A stretch of DNA of 64,000 bases from Streptomyces mutabilis (GCF_014649815.1 NZ_BMTT01000005.1:310001-374000); one strand, 5' to 3'; positions 54,160-62,890 are shown, counted from the first letter of the stretch. Program-made: numbers and translations. Notes: generated by a model from the letters alone, not told the origin.

Positions 54160-54800
54160 GTCGGCGGGCGGTCACCCGGCCCGTGCGTCCGTCCGCTCCC
54201 GTACCGGCACCAGGCGCACGACGCCACCTTTGGAGGTGGGTGTGTTGCTGATGTCGGCGAACGCTGTCGAGGGGCACCAGGACGTTGGTCTGGTGATAGG
54301 CGGCGGAGCCGGGCGGCGTTGGATACGAAACCACTCGGGAACCCGGGGCGCGGCGTTCCACACCGTCGTGCCAGACGCTGACCAGATCGACTTCGTCGGG
54401 GTCCTCAAGACCGAGGGCTTTGAGGTCTGCCGTGTTCACCAGCAGACCCTGCGGGCGTTGTGGATGCCCCGGTAGCGGTCGTTCATGGAGTACGGGACAG
54501 TGTTCCACTGGTCGTGCGAGCGCAGTGTCTGCTGGGTGAGGTGTCCCTCAGGGGTGCAGCATCTCGAATGCGTTTGAGGGTGAAGACCGCCTTGCCGCTT
54601 GGTGTCGGAAACCGGCCCTCGTTTGCTTGGCACCGTTCTCATTACTCGTTGCGGTGACGCCGAGTGGGCTCATGGGCCAAGCGCAGCCCGGGCAGTCGAA
54701 ACCCTCCGCCTGGTTGACGTTCAGCAGCGTCAGGGCAGTGCGCCGCACCGAGGTCTGCCCCAGGGAGGCCGGATCGCGTGTGCGACGGCTGGCGTGCCGG
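54160..54800 (-). pseudogene. Formate dehydrogenase (molybdopterin subunit) remnant
   Basis: The minus strand has LLNVNQAEGFDCPGCAWPMS with ENGAK (54640-54730), the N-terminal region of FdhA/FdhF-type oxidoreductases, then LRSHDQWNTVPYSMNDRYRG (54480-54545) and LLVNTADLKALGLEDPDEVD LVSVWHDGVERR, VVSYPTPPGSAAYHQTNVLV PLDS (54260-54440), the molybdopterin-dinucleotide C-terminal domain. The whole catalytic middle (roughly 550 residues) is deleted and there are frameshifts. Confidence 0.8.
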
Positions 54801-55014
54801 TCGCCCATGTCGTGGGCGGCGTGACGGTCAGGCGCTCGTCAGGGTCCTCGACCGAGCTCATCGTCCCGCTCGCTTGCTCCGCCACTCGCGTGGATATGTT
54901 GCAGACCGGGTGGGTGCCGAACCGGGAACCGGTGCCGGTACAGGGGTTCTGGAGTGCATGTGGGTGAACCGCTCCGGGTCTGATGGAGGCTCGATTCCCT
55001 GAGAGGATCGAGTC

Positions 55015-55341
55015 ATGGCACGTCCGTCCCCCTACCCTTCCGAGCTTCGTGAGCGTGCGGTGCGCATGGTCGCGGAGATCCGCCCCAACTACCCGACGGA
55101 GTGGGCCGCGATGAAGGCGGTCGCCGCGAAGCTGGGCATCGGTGCCGCTGAGACGGTGCGAACGTGGGTCCGCAAGGCCGAAGTCGATGCAGGCCAGCGT
55201 CCGGGCGTGACCTCGGACGAGGCAGCAGAGATCAAGCGCCTGAAGGCGGAGAACGCCGAACTGCGGCGGGCGAACGAGATCCTCAAGGCAGCATCAGCTT
55301 TCTTCGCGGCCGAGCTCGACCGGCCAGCGAAGCGCTCGTAG
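55015..55341 (+). CDS. IS3-family OrfA (helix-turn-helix protein)
   Basis: 108 residues. PYPSELRERAVRMVAEIRPN, TVRTWVRKAEVDAGQRPGV and the leucine-zipper-like KRLKAENAELRRANEILKAA SAFFAAELDRP. OrfA binds the element ends and is fused to OrfB by -1 programmed frameshifting near 55290-55335. ATG 55015 lies 50 bases inside the left end. Confidence 0.93.
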   Translation: MARPSPYPSELRERAVRMVAEIRPNYPTEWAAMKAVAAKLGIGAAETVRTWVRKAEVDAGQRPGVTSDEAAEIKRLKAENAELRRANEILKAASAFFAAELDRPAKRS

Positions 55342-56258
55342 CGTTCATCGACACACACCGCCAGGTGTTCGGAGTCGAGCCGATCTGCCGAGTCCTGACC
55401 AGCCACGGACTGAAGATCGCAACGAGCACCTACTACGCGGCGAAAAACCGCACCCCCAGCACCCGGACAGTCCGCGACACTGAGCTGAAGACGCAGATCA
55501 GCCGCGTCCACAAGGACAACTTCAGCGTCTACGGCGTCCGGAAAGTCTGGCGGCAACTACATCGCGAGGGCATACCGGTGGCCCGCTGCACCGTCGCACG
55601 GCTGATGCGCGACCTGGGCCTGGAGGGCGCCCGGCGAGGGAAGAAGATCCGCAGCACTGTCCGGGACGACGGCCATGATCGGGCCACCGACCTGCTGCAA
55701 CGCGACTTCACCGCATCCCGGCCGAACGAGCGATGGGTCGCGGACTTCACCTACGTCGCCACCTGGTCCGGGATCGTCTACGTCGCGTTCGTCGTGGACG
55801 TCTTCTCCCGGGCGGTCGTCGGCTGGTCCGCCGCCACCAGCAAGCGGGCCAAGCTCGTCCTCGACGCCCTCGACATGGCGTTGTGGCGCCGAGACCGGGC
55901 CGGAACTCCCGCTGGCCCGGGGCTGGTTCATCATTCAGACGCCGGCAGTCAGTACACGTCTTTCGCGTTCACGGCCCACCTCCTCGAGGCCGGCATCGAC
56001 GCCGCGATCGGCACCGTCGGCGACGCCCTGGACAACGCGCTCATGGAATCCCAGATCGGCCTCTACAAAACGGAGCTGATCAAACCCCGCAAGCCCTGGC
56101 ACGGCCTCGCCGACGTCGAACTCGGCACCGCGGAATGGGTCGACTGGTTCAACAACCAGCGCCTCCACACCGCGATCGGAGACCTCCCGCCCCACGAGCA
56201 CGAAACCAACCACTACGCTCAACACCAGCCCCGACCGGCGGCTGGAGTCAACGCATAG
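55293..56258 (+). CDS. IS3-family OrfB (DDE transposase), expressed by -1 frameshift
   Basis: About 320 residues in the -1 frame relative to orfA, with no convincing start of its own. FIDTHRQVFGVEPICRVLTS and YGVRKVWRQLHREGIPVARC lead to the DDE core: first Asp in WVADFTYVATWSG, second in LVHHSDAGSQYTS and Glu in DALDNALMESQIGLYKTELI. The C-terminus (VDWFNNQRLHTAIGDLPPHE) is intact. The coordinate given is the likely slip zone. Confidence 0.9.
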   Translation: MSFLRGRARPASEALVAFIDTHRQVFGVEPICRVLTSHGLKIATSTYYAAKNRTPSTRTVRDTELKTQISRVHKDNFSVYGVRKVWRQLHREGIPVARCTVARLMRDLGLEGARRGKKIRSTVRDDGHDRATDLLQRDFTASRPNERWVADFTYVATWSGIVYVAFVVDVFSRAVVGWSAATSKRAKLVLDALDMALWRRDRAGTPAGPGLVHHSDAGSQYTSFAFTAHLLEAGIDAAIGTVGDALDNALMESQIGLYKTELIKPRKPWHGLADVELGTAEWVDWFNNQRLHTAIGDLPPHEHETNHYAQHQPRPAAGVNA

Positions 56259-56454
56259 AGCCTCCACCGATCCCGGAGCGGTTCAGGGAGGGTTCCGCTG
56301 GTTGGGGGCCCGAGGGTTTGATCGGGCGGATCCACAGCCGTTGTCCGATGGCGGCGGCTTGCTGGACGATATGGGTCACGGTGGTGGTGTCCACAATGGT
56401 GGTGTCCACGGGTGTGCCGTCGTTGTCGTCGAGCCGCATGATTTTGAAGAGCAT
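56248..56454 (-). pseudogene. Small conserved protein truncated by IS3
   Basis: Starts at ATG 56454 with AAGGGGAAG upstream: MLFKIMRLDDNDGTPVDTTI VDTTTVTHIVQQAAAIGQRL WIRP. The native sequence ends at the IS3 edge (56288), and the last 13 or so codons come from the insertion sequence. A short actinobacterial protein of unknown function. It sits 175 bp downstream of the transporter gene on the same strand and so probably belongs to that operon. Confidence 0.6.
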
Positions 56455-56628
56455 GGACTTCCCCTTCGTCTGGCCGTCCTTCTTGAGGAAACAGCTTTTG
56501 GGTGGGTGGCCCGTGGTTTCTTTTCTCTGCTGTCGCCGAGTTTCGCGTACGGATGCCCTCATGGCCCTCATGGCTTGCGCCGGCCGCACTGAGCTGTCGG
56601 GCAGGTCGGGGTACCCACTCGGGGTGTT

Positions 56629-57243
56629 TCAGCGCAGCACCGGAGGGCCCAGTGGCAGCGGTCTGCCGCCCGTTGCGGCGGACAGTGCGCCGGTGAACAT
56701 GTACACCCCGACTGCGGTGAACGCGAACACGACGTATCCGCCCGCGGTGGTGGCGGCCGTGGAGGCGCTCACTGTGCCGTACAGCACGAGTGCGAGCGCG
56801 ACATCGATCAATGCGAACAGCAGTGTGAATGCGGCGGGCAGCCGCAGCGTGGCCAGTGTCAGCAGGACGATCGTGACGAGCCAGGAGATCAGGAACAGGC
56901 CCTGTGTGGCGACCGTCGCATTGTCGGGAATGCCGAACCAGCCGTGGATCAGGCCGAGCACGAGTGCCGCGTAGCTGAGCCAGAATCCACTGAACACGCC
57001 GAACACGGCAGCGACGGCGTTCTGGCCCAGTGTCGCTGCCCATACCGCGGCGACGAGTTGGCCCAGGCCGGTCGCGGGCAGGATGATCGCGATCGAAGCG
57101 CCGACGGCGCCCGCCGGAACGTACCCGGTCAGTACCAGGCCGAGTGCGGTCGCCCCGACGATGAAGGTGGGCACGCCGATCAGGGCGGGGTCGCCCGCTG
57201 GTGCAGATCGGGCGGGGGCTTGGGTGGCATCGGCAGCGGTCAT
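56629..57243 (-). CDS. GPR1/FUN34/YaaH-family (acetate-type) transporter
   Basis: 204 residues with six hydrophobic segments. DPALIGVPTFIVGATALGLV is the N-terminal signature region (usually NPAPLGL; here changed), and GFWLSYAALVLGLIHGWFGI with FLISWLVTIVLLTLATLRLP follow. The family (SatP/AceTr) transports acetate, succinate or related short acids. ATG 57243 has GAGGAG at seven bases. It is the neighbour of the HPS gene on the same strand (with a small gene between), so it may serve a C1 or C2 substrate. Confidence 0.85.
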   Translation of the reverse strand: MTAADATQAPARSAPAGDPALIGVPTFIVGATALGLVLTGYVPAGAVGASIAIILPATGLGQLVAAVWAATLGQNAVAAVFGVFSGFWLSYAALVLGLIHGWFGIPDNATVATQGLFLISWLVTIVLLTLATLRLPAAFTLLFALIDVALALVLYGTVSASTAATTAGGYVVFAFTAVGVYMFTGALSAATGGRPLPLGPPVLR

Positions 57244-57483
57244 CGTGTACTCCTCGTTGGGCGGCGAGTGGTTGTCGGAGTTGTCGAACGGGGCGGCGGT
57301 TTTGGGGGGTGGCCGGTTGTGTGTGTGGGGGGGAGACGTGGTGGCGGGGTGGGGCTTTCTGTGCCGTGTCTGGGCGGTGGGGTGTGGGCGGGTTTTGGTT
57401 GACCGTCTCGTTCACTTTGCCGGGGGTTTTGATGAGGGAGCCGCTGTGTGGGTTCGGGGTGTGGGTCACGGGTCGGCTGGCTG
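57244..57483. other. G/T-rich non-coding spacer
   Basis: The plus strand is almost depleted of A and C (runs such as GTGTGTGTGGGGGGGA at 57319-57334). No gene on either strand. Confidence 0.5.
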
Positions 57484-57795
57484 TCACGTGTGGGTTGATC
57501 GGCTGGCCGTTGGCCGGGTGGCGGGCCATATGTTTGACAGTTCCGGATGGTCGTCGTCGATCAGGCGGTGTGCCAGGGCTGTTGCTTCTCTCGGATCGAT
57601 GTGGTTGGGAGTGGGGAGGCCGTCGGCGATGCTTTCCAAGGTGTTCGCCAGTTTTTCGGCTGCGGTCGGGGACAGGCCGGTGTGCCGGCTGAAGTGTGCG
57701 TAGCGCAGCCGCAGTATGTCTGCGGCCAGTCGCAGGAGGGAGGAGTTGGCTTTGTGGTGCCGTGGGGGCCGAGTATCTGACTTGTGGGTTTTCAC
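57484..57795 (-). CDS. Small helical protein next to hxlA, unknown
   Basis: 103 residues. The middle is amphipathic helix (LLRLAADILRLRYAHFSRHT, AEKLANTLESIADGLPTPNH) and the N-terminus is basic and His-rich. I do not recognise a family. GTG 57795 is chosen because homologous-looking sequence starts soon after; the ribosome binding site is weak. It lies between the acetate-type transporter and hxlA on the same strand, so these may form one operon. Confidence 0.5.
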   Translation of the reverse strand: MKTHKSDTRPPRHHKANSSLLRLAADILRLRYAHFSRHTGLSPTAAEKLANTLESIADGLPTPNHIDPREATALAHRLIDDDHPELSNIWPATRPTASRSTHT

Positions 57796-58065
57796 GCCGT
57801 TTCTCTTTTCTGTTCGAGTTTTCCGGCGCGGTGCACTGGAGTTGTGTGAACGACGGCCTGTCTTTTTTCCGGTTTCCGGCGCTGGGGGTCGGACGGCTGG
57901 GGGGGACGGGGTGTGTTCGGGTGTCGTGGTCAGGTTGGGGGCCGTGGTGCACCGGTCAGTTGGGCCGGTGTGCCTGTGGTGGCCGGGTGCGTGGCGCCGG
58001 GCGTGCTGAGGCTGGTCCGGCTGCTGTGTGCCGGTTTTCGTTCGGCACACAGCGGGCGGGTCCGG
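57796..58065. other. G/T-rich non-coding spacer
   Basis: Strand-biased sequence like 57244-57483, between the small protein and the 3' end of hxlA. No convincing gene. Confidence 0.45.
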
Positions 58066-58695
58066 TCAGGCGGTTGCGCGCTTTTTGAGTTCGTAGGCGG
58101 CTGCGGCCGGGTCTGTTGCGTTGTAGATGGCTCCTCCGGCGACGGCTACGGTGGCTCCGGCTTCCCGGACGGAGGCGATGGTGTCGGCGCGGACGCCGCC
58201 GGCGATGGAGAAGGGGACGCCGGCCCGGCGGCCGTCGTGGAGGAGGGTGTCGATGGTGTATCCGGGCCGGGCCTGTTCGTCGAGGCCGGCGTGGATCTCG
58301 ACGAAGGTCACGCCCAGCTTCGCCACTTCGCGGATCCGGTCGACCCGGCCGTCCACCACGGCGATCATGTCGGCGACGACGCTCTTGCCGTACTTGCGGC
58401 CGGCCGCGACCGCTCCTCGTACGGTGTCGTCGTCGGCCGCGCCCATCACGGTGATGAGGTCCGCTCCCGCTTCGAAGGCGAGAGTGGCTTCCAGTTCGCC
58501 GGCGTCGGCCGTCTTGAGGTCGGCGAACACCAGCTTGTCGGGGTGCGCGGCCTTGATCGCGCTTACCGCGCTGATGCCGACGGACTTCACCAGGGGCGTT
58601 CCCAGTTCGAGGATGTCGACGTGCTCGGACACCTGATTCGCCAGGGTCAGCGCCGAGGGAAGGTCGAGTACATCCAGCGCAACCTGCAACTGCAT
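58066..58695 (-). CDS. hxlA: 3-Hexulose-6-phosphate synthase (HPS)
   Basis: 209 residues of the OMP decarboxylase suprafamily. MQLQVALDVLDLPSALTLAN, LELGTPLVKSVGISAVSAIK, the DxKxxD motif in VFADLKTADAGELEATLAFE, FVEIHAGLDEQARPGY and FSIAGGVRADTIASVREAGA are all HPS features. It joins formaldehyde to ribulose 5-phosphate, the first RuMP step, for assimilation or detoxification. ATG 58695 has GGAGAA five bases upstream. It is divergent from the epimerase gene that regenerates its substrate family. Its partner PHI is at 20371-20979. Confidence 0.93.
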   Translation of the reverse strand: MQLQVALDVLDLPSALTLANQVSEHVDILELGTPLVKSVGISAVSAIKAAHPDKLVFADLKTADAGELEATLAFEAGADLITVMGAADDDTVRGAVAAGRKYGKSVVADMIAVVDGRVDRIREVAKLGVTFVEIHAGLDEQARPGYTIDTLLHDGRRAGVPFSIAGGVRADTIASVREAGATVAVAGGAIYNATDPAAAAYELKKRATA

Positions 58696-58792
58696 AACGT
58701 TCTCCTCATCGGTGGAGACGGTGCTGCGCACACGTCGTCGGGAGCACTCGGGCGGAGGGCGGGGGCATCCGCGCACCCGCTACCGAGGACCG

Positions 58793-58807
58793 GGCCGGTC
58801 ACCGGCC
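58793..58807. promoter_or_regulatory. GGCCGGT-C-ACCGGCC palindrome in the hxlA leader
   Basis: A perfect 7-bp-arm inverted repeat 98 bases upstream of the hxlA ATG. It is a candidate operator or leader hairpin. Confidence 0.45.
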
Positions 58808-58860
58808 TCCCTCACATTTGCCCACCACGTAAAACGCGGCAACAGTTAACGGCATGCAAA

Positions 58861-58876
58861 ATCACAATCCCGTGAT
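58861..58876. promoter_or_regulatory. Central inverted repeat of the hxlA-rpe divergent promoter
   Basis: ATCAC-N6-GTGAT lies midway in the 231-bp gap, within a wider imperfect repeat (TGC/GCA flanks). GTTTTACG occurs on both strands pointing outwards (minus at 58830-58837, plus at 58909-58916), consistent with paired divergent promoters. The plus copy is about ten bases from the rpe GTG, so rpe may be leaderless. Confidence 0.5.
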
Positions 58877-58926
58877 GCGCACAACGAATAACCACCCGCC
58901 GCTCCGGCTGTTTTACGCTTGGCGTC

Positions 58927-59616
58927 GTGTCTATCCAAACGTTGATCGCTCCGTCCATTCTCTCCGCCGACTTCGCACGGCTCGCTGACGAGGTGGCTGC
59001 CGTGAAAGGACAACCGGGTCGAGGAGCGGACTGGCTGCATGTGGATGTCATGGACGCGCACTTCGTGCCGAATCTGACTTTGGGTCTGCCGGTCGTGCAG
59101 TCGCTGCTGGCAGCCACTGACCTGCCTGTGGACTGCCACTTGATGATCGAGAATCCGGACCGTTGGGCGGTGGGTTACGCGGAGGCGGGTTCCTACAACG
59201 TCACGGTGCACGTCGAGGCCGCCGACGATCCGGTGATGCTTGCGAAGAACCTGCGGGCCGCGGGTGCGAAGGCCGGGTTGGCGATCAAGCCGAACACGCC
59301 CCTGGAGCCTTATGTCGATGTGCTCAAGCACTACGACACGCTGCTGGTGATGTCCGTGGAGCCCGGTTTCGGCGGCCAGAAGTTCATCGGTGAGGTCCTC
59401 GACAAGGTGCGCAAGGCCCGAGCAATGGTCGACACCGGCCATCTGAACCTGGTGGTGGAGATCGACGGCGGCATCAACACCGACACGATCGGACAGGCGG
59501 CCGAGGCCGGCGTCGACTGTTTTGTGGCGGGTTCGGCCGTCTACGCTGCCGAGGATCCGGCTCAGGCCGTGGAGCGGCTGCGCAGCCAGGTGGAGGCTGT
59601 GCGCATGGCGCGTTGA
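58927..59616 (+). CDS. rpe: Ribulose-phosphate 3-epimerase
   Basis: 229 residues, complete TIM-barrel epimerase. [40 protein letters not shown] with metal-binding residues, [32 protein letters not shown] and [20 protein letters not shown]. It interconverts ribulose and xylulose 5-phosphate; in RuMP it regenerates the acceptor. GTG 58927 has no ribosome binding site, and TTTTACGCT lies about ten bases upstream, so a leaderless start is likely. It is divergent from hxlA with shared regulatory repeats. Confidence 0.95.
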   Translation: MSIQTLIAPSILSADFARLADEVAAVKGQPGRGADWLHVDVMDAHFVPNLTLGLPVVQSLLAATDLPVDCHLMIENPDRWAVGYAEAGSYNVTVHVEAADDPVMLAKNLRAAGAKAGLAIKPNTPLEPYVDVLKHYDTLLVMSVEPGFGGQKFIGEVLDKVRKARAMVDTGHLNLVVEIDGGINTDTIGQAAEAGVDCFVAGSAVYAAEDPAQAVERLRSQVEAVRMAR

Positions 59617-60464
59617 TTGCTGTGGGTAGGGCATTGCTGCTGGCCGTTGCCGGGCTTGGTGATTTCTGGAGCCGGCACGGCCTGGCCGCGGGGCCGGCCG
59701 GGGCTCTTGGTTTGAGGATGCCTTGGTTTGAGGATGCCTTGGTGGGAGGCGGGGCGTGCCGGCCTGTGGCCTTGGCGGTGCGGATGCAGCTGCCGGACCT
59801 GGCAGGCGGTCAGCTGCATCGTCCGGTCGGCTTTGACGGGTATTCAGGCCGGTCGGCGCCGGTATGTGTGATGGGTATGTGTGATGTGTGCGCCGTTTTC
59901 TCTCCGCCGGTCGGGTGCCGGCGAGGTCCGCACGCCGTGCCGGGAGGGGGGGCGGTGGAGGCGTCGTCGTGCCGGGAGGCGGTAGGGGGACGCTGCGCGG
60001 GGGGGAGCGGTGCCGGCGGACCGGCGCACGGGTGTTTTCGTGTCGCGTCCGTGTCGTGGGGGGCGTCGCAGGTTGCCTCGGTCAGTGCCCGGTCGTAGGT
60101 GCGTACGCTTGTGTGCCGCCGCCGGGTCCGCTTCGGCCGCCGGTCCGTTCCGGCAGCGGGGCTGCGGTCCTGGTCGGGCTCGGTCTCGTGGCTTGGTGGC
60201 CTGATGGTGGGTTGCGGCGTGGAGTGCGTCTGCCGCGAGGCGGGGCCGGGTTGCGCAGCAGTAGCTCGTCGTGGACGGCGGTCCGCTCGTGGCGTTCACC
60301 GGCCGGCCCGTTCCTTGGTGAGGTGCGGGTGCCGACCGATGTGGCGCTGCCCGGTGGGCGAGGTGACGGCGGGGCGTACGGCGGTCTGGCGCGGGTCCGC
60401 GCCGTGGGCCGGCATTCTGAGTACGCGGAGTCCGGCTGGGGTGGCGGACACCGAAAGCGGGGGT
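59617..60464. other. G/T-rich non-coding region
   Basis: About 850 bases with a strong plus-strand G+T bias and no gene on either strand that I can support. It contains a tandem repeat at 59706-59737. Confidence 0.5.
59706..59737 (+). repeat. 16-bp tandem duplication
   Basis: CTTGGTTTGAGGATGC occurs twice in direct succession, followed by a partial third start (CTTGG). Confidence 0.85.
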
Positions 60465-61913
60465 TCACACACCGAGCATGCGCCGGAGTTCTGGGGCATG
60501 GCGCCGGGAAACGGGGACGACTTCATGGGAACGAGGATCCATGATGAGGAAGAGCTCACCTTTGATGCCGCGTTCCAGTTCCGCTACCCGGCGGAGGTTG
60601 ACGAGGAAACGCCGGTGTACTCGACGAAATCCGTAAGACGTCAGCATCCGCTCGACGTTGTCGAGACCGCGGGTGGCGGCTTGGATCCTCCCCCTCTCCG
60701 TGACCAGCCATACGATGTTCCGGTCGGCCTCGGCATAGCGGATCTCCGACGGAGCGAGCAGGACCAGCCGGTCATTACGCATTCCGATGACGCGTTGGGG
60801 GAGCGGGCTGGCCGGTGCTTGGGAGGTGCCCACATAGGGTTCGCCCTCCTGCACTCCGAGAATGCACAGCATGCCCACCACGTGATTCGAGTCGACGACG
60901 GGCCGCATAGTCAGCGGTGTGGCGTCCTCTCCCGGGGACACGGGCAGACAGGCGTAGCCGGTCCACTCTTCGCTTCCCTGTGCCTGGTCCATGGCCCACC
61001 GCACCACGTCAGGAAGCCCTGTGATGTCCGGTGCCCAGCGTTCGGCCGGTTCGATGGCTGCCGCGACGATGGGGGGCTCGTCCGGCAAGCCGAGATGCCT
61101 GAGGGCTGCTTCGTTCGCCGCTATCACCTTGCCTCCGCGGTCCATCGCCATGAACGGACCACTGATCCGGGAGCATTTCTTCCGGAACTCGGAGACTACT
61201 TTGTCCGCCTCGTGGACGGCGCGCCGGTATATCTCTTGTTCGATGCACGCGACTGATTTCGTCAGCCATGACGGTACGGACGTGGACAGCGACGCGTTCC
61301 AACGCGAGATGTTGATCGACGCGACCGGCGAGCCGGTCACCACGTCGCGTATGGAGATGCCCGCGCAGGACCACTGGTGGAAGGCTTCGCACCAGTGCTC
61401 GGGTCCCGTCACCGTCACGGGGCCGGACACCTCGAAGGACGTTCCCATTCCGTTCGTGCCGGTGCACTGCTCCGACCACGACGACCAGGGGGCGAGATTG
61501 TGCAACTCGGCCCGCCGCTGTGCGGTGGGGTCGCCCCATGCTCCAAGGACCCGTCCGTCCCCGTCCGTGACGGTGACGACGGCGTCGTCGCGTTCCACTT
61601 GCCGGCCAGTCAGCGCGCCGAGGCCGCCGAGCGCGGTGAAGATGACGCCTGTGTCGACTCGTTGGACGTCGGCCCGCGCCGCCGGTGCGACATCCAGCTT
61701 CCGGTCCACTTCGTACTGATCACGGCACCGGTACCACGAAGCGAGGATCTCGGGCCGGACGCCGGCTTCTATGTCTTCGCCCGCGGCGAAGCATTCCCAC
61801 GCACGAGCTACTTCTCTCGCTGATGAGGCAGCCACCACGGAGCCGTTCGCCATGGCGGAGGCCGCGCTGGGCCTGCTCGGTGCGATCGCCAGCGGTGGCA
61901 CTGTCCCGGTCAT
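60465..61913 (-). CDS. GAF (AcoR-like) plus LytTR regulator
   Basis: 482 residues. The N-terminal half follows the AcoR/sigma54-activator layout: RPEILASWYRCRDQYEVDRK, then a GAF domain with VVTVTDGDGRVLGAWGD, EQCTGTNGMGTSFEVSGPVT and WCEAFHQWSCAGISIRDVVT. There is no AAA+ or Fis domain. The last 110 residues are a LytTR DNA-binding domain (IRYAEADRNIVWLVTERGRI, ERMLTSYGFRRVHRRFLVNL). ATG 61913 has AAGGAGG about six bases upstream. By position it may control hxlA-rpe or the gene at the window end. Confidence 0.88.
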   Translation of the reverse strand: MTGTVPPLAIAPSRPSAASAMANGSVVAASSAREVARAWECFAAGEDIEAGVRPEILASWYRCRDQYEVDRKLDVAPAARADVQRVDTGVIFTALGGLGALTGRQVERDDAVVTVTDGDGRVLGAWGDPTAQRRAELHNLAPWSSWSEQCTGTNGMGTSFEVSGPVTVTGPEHWCEAFHQWSCAGISIRDVVTGSPVASINISRWNASLSTSVPSWLTKSVACIEQEIYRRAVHEADKVVSEFRKKCSRISGPFMAMDRGGKVIAANEAALRHLGLPDEPPIVAAAIEPAERWAPDITGLPDVVRWAMDQAQGSEEWTGYACLPVSPGEDATPLTMRPVVDSNHVVGMLCILGVQEGEPYVGTSQAPASPLPQRVIGMRNDRLVLLAPSEIRYAEADRNIVWLVTERGRIQAATRGLDNVERMLTSYGFRRVHRRFLVNLRRVAELERGIKGELFLIMDPRSHEVVPVSRRHAPELRRMLGV

Positions 61914-62719
61914 CGTGACCTCCTTGTCGCCTGGCGCGTGAGGTTCCCAACCACCAGCGATCAGGTAACCCCATGGCGCACGACATCTCAAGACATGCGT
62001 GCGCTCTTCGTTGTGTGTATCGGCAGGTCATGAAGGTGAGTACGGCATGGCCGGTGAGACCGGTCGGGATGAACAGCGTGCTCTGCGCAGTGCCCGCCAG
62101 GACACCGGCGTGCGAGGGCGGGCACTGCGCAGCGTGCGCGGCGGCCGTGTGCAGGGGGCGGACGGTGGCGCCGGCGCCTACGTGGGCTCGGTCGGCCAGA
62201 ATGAGGAACCTGCCAGGTCAGGCATACCTGCAACGGTTGAGAGCGCGGGCTGCCGTCAGATCGCGGGCGGGTCTGCGTGTCGCGGGGGAGAACCGCACAG
62301 GACTGCCCGGGGGAGGAGACGGCCGGGACGTTCACGGCCCCGCCGGCGGCGTCTCTTGCCGAGCAGTACGGCTCGCCGGTGGCGCTGCGACCGGGTGGCT
62401 CTCACGGTGCCGTACGACGACGTGGCCGCTGCCGTCCGAACGGACAGGGCTGTGTCATGGAGATGCGGCACCCAAAGCGGCAGCAGGCCGCGGGCCGTTG
62501 TGCGCATACCGCCGGGCCGGTCGCCTCCGGGACGCTGAACCCGCCCCGCCCGCGCGCCTGTCGTGCGTGTGCGGGGCGCGCAGGAATCGGCTCGCGGCTG
62601 CCCGGCTTCCACCGGGCCACCAAGGCGGACAGCCTGCGCGGGCGACCGGCGTCCTTGCGGCAGCGACGGGCCCGTTGCCGCCGGGTCAGGTGAAGGCGCG
62701 GTGTTTGGGCGGGAGGGAC
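61914..62719. other. Stretch without a supported gene
   Basis: Many short overlapping frames on both strands, none with family motifs or a ribosome binding site. It includes the promoter of the GAF-LytTR gene at its left end. Confidence 0.4.
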
Positions 62720-62890
62720 GGGGTGTCGTGAACGTGGCCGCGGTCAGCAGCAGTCCGGGGGTGCCCACCACGGTGTGTGCCGCCCCGCGGCCGTTGGCCC
62801 TCTTCCCGCCGTCGAAGCCCCTGGCCGCGGCCGGCACCGACGCGGCCGCCCCCACCGACCGCGCGTCGATGATGCCGGCCGTGGGCTCCG
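62720..62890 (-). pseudogene. IS5-family (IS4811-like) transposase fragment
   Basis: PTAGIIDARSVGAAASVPAA, ARGFDGGKRANGRGAAHTVV and GTPGLLLTAATFTT match the first-Asp region (normally GVIDSQSVK, GYDGGKKxNGRKRH). About 55 codons remain. Confidence 0.65.

Larger units (their letters stand above)
54965..56285 (+). mobile_element. Complete IS3-family insertion sequence with 3-bp target duplication
   Basis: The left end TGAACCGCTCCGGG (54965-54978, repeat to 54992) is matched inverted at 56258-56285 with 24 of 28 positions identical. GGG flanks both sides (54962-54964 and 56286-56288), a 3-bp target duplication typical of IS3. The element contains overlapping orfA and orfB. It is inserted in the 3' end of the small gene that starts at 56454. 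Confidence 0.93.

Noticed and set aside
57200-57703. Plus-strand frames with Trp/Val/Gly-rich proteins in the G/T-rich spacers
   Set aside because: Composition follows from base bias; no start signals or motifs.
62000-62700. Overlapping frames that might encode small secreted or metal-binding proteins
   Set aside because: Cys/Arg-rich translations are typical of shadows; no consistent gene model.
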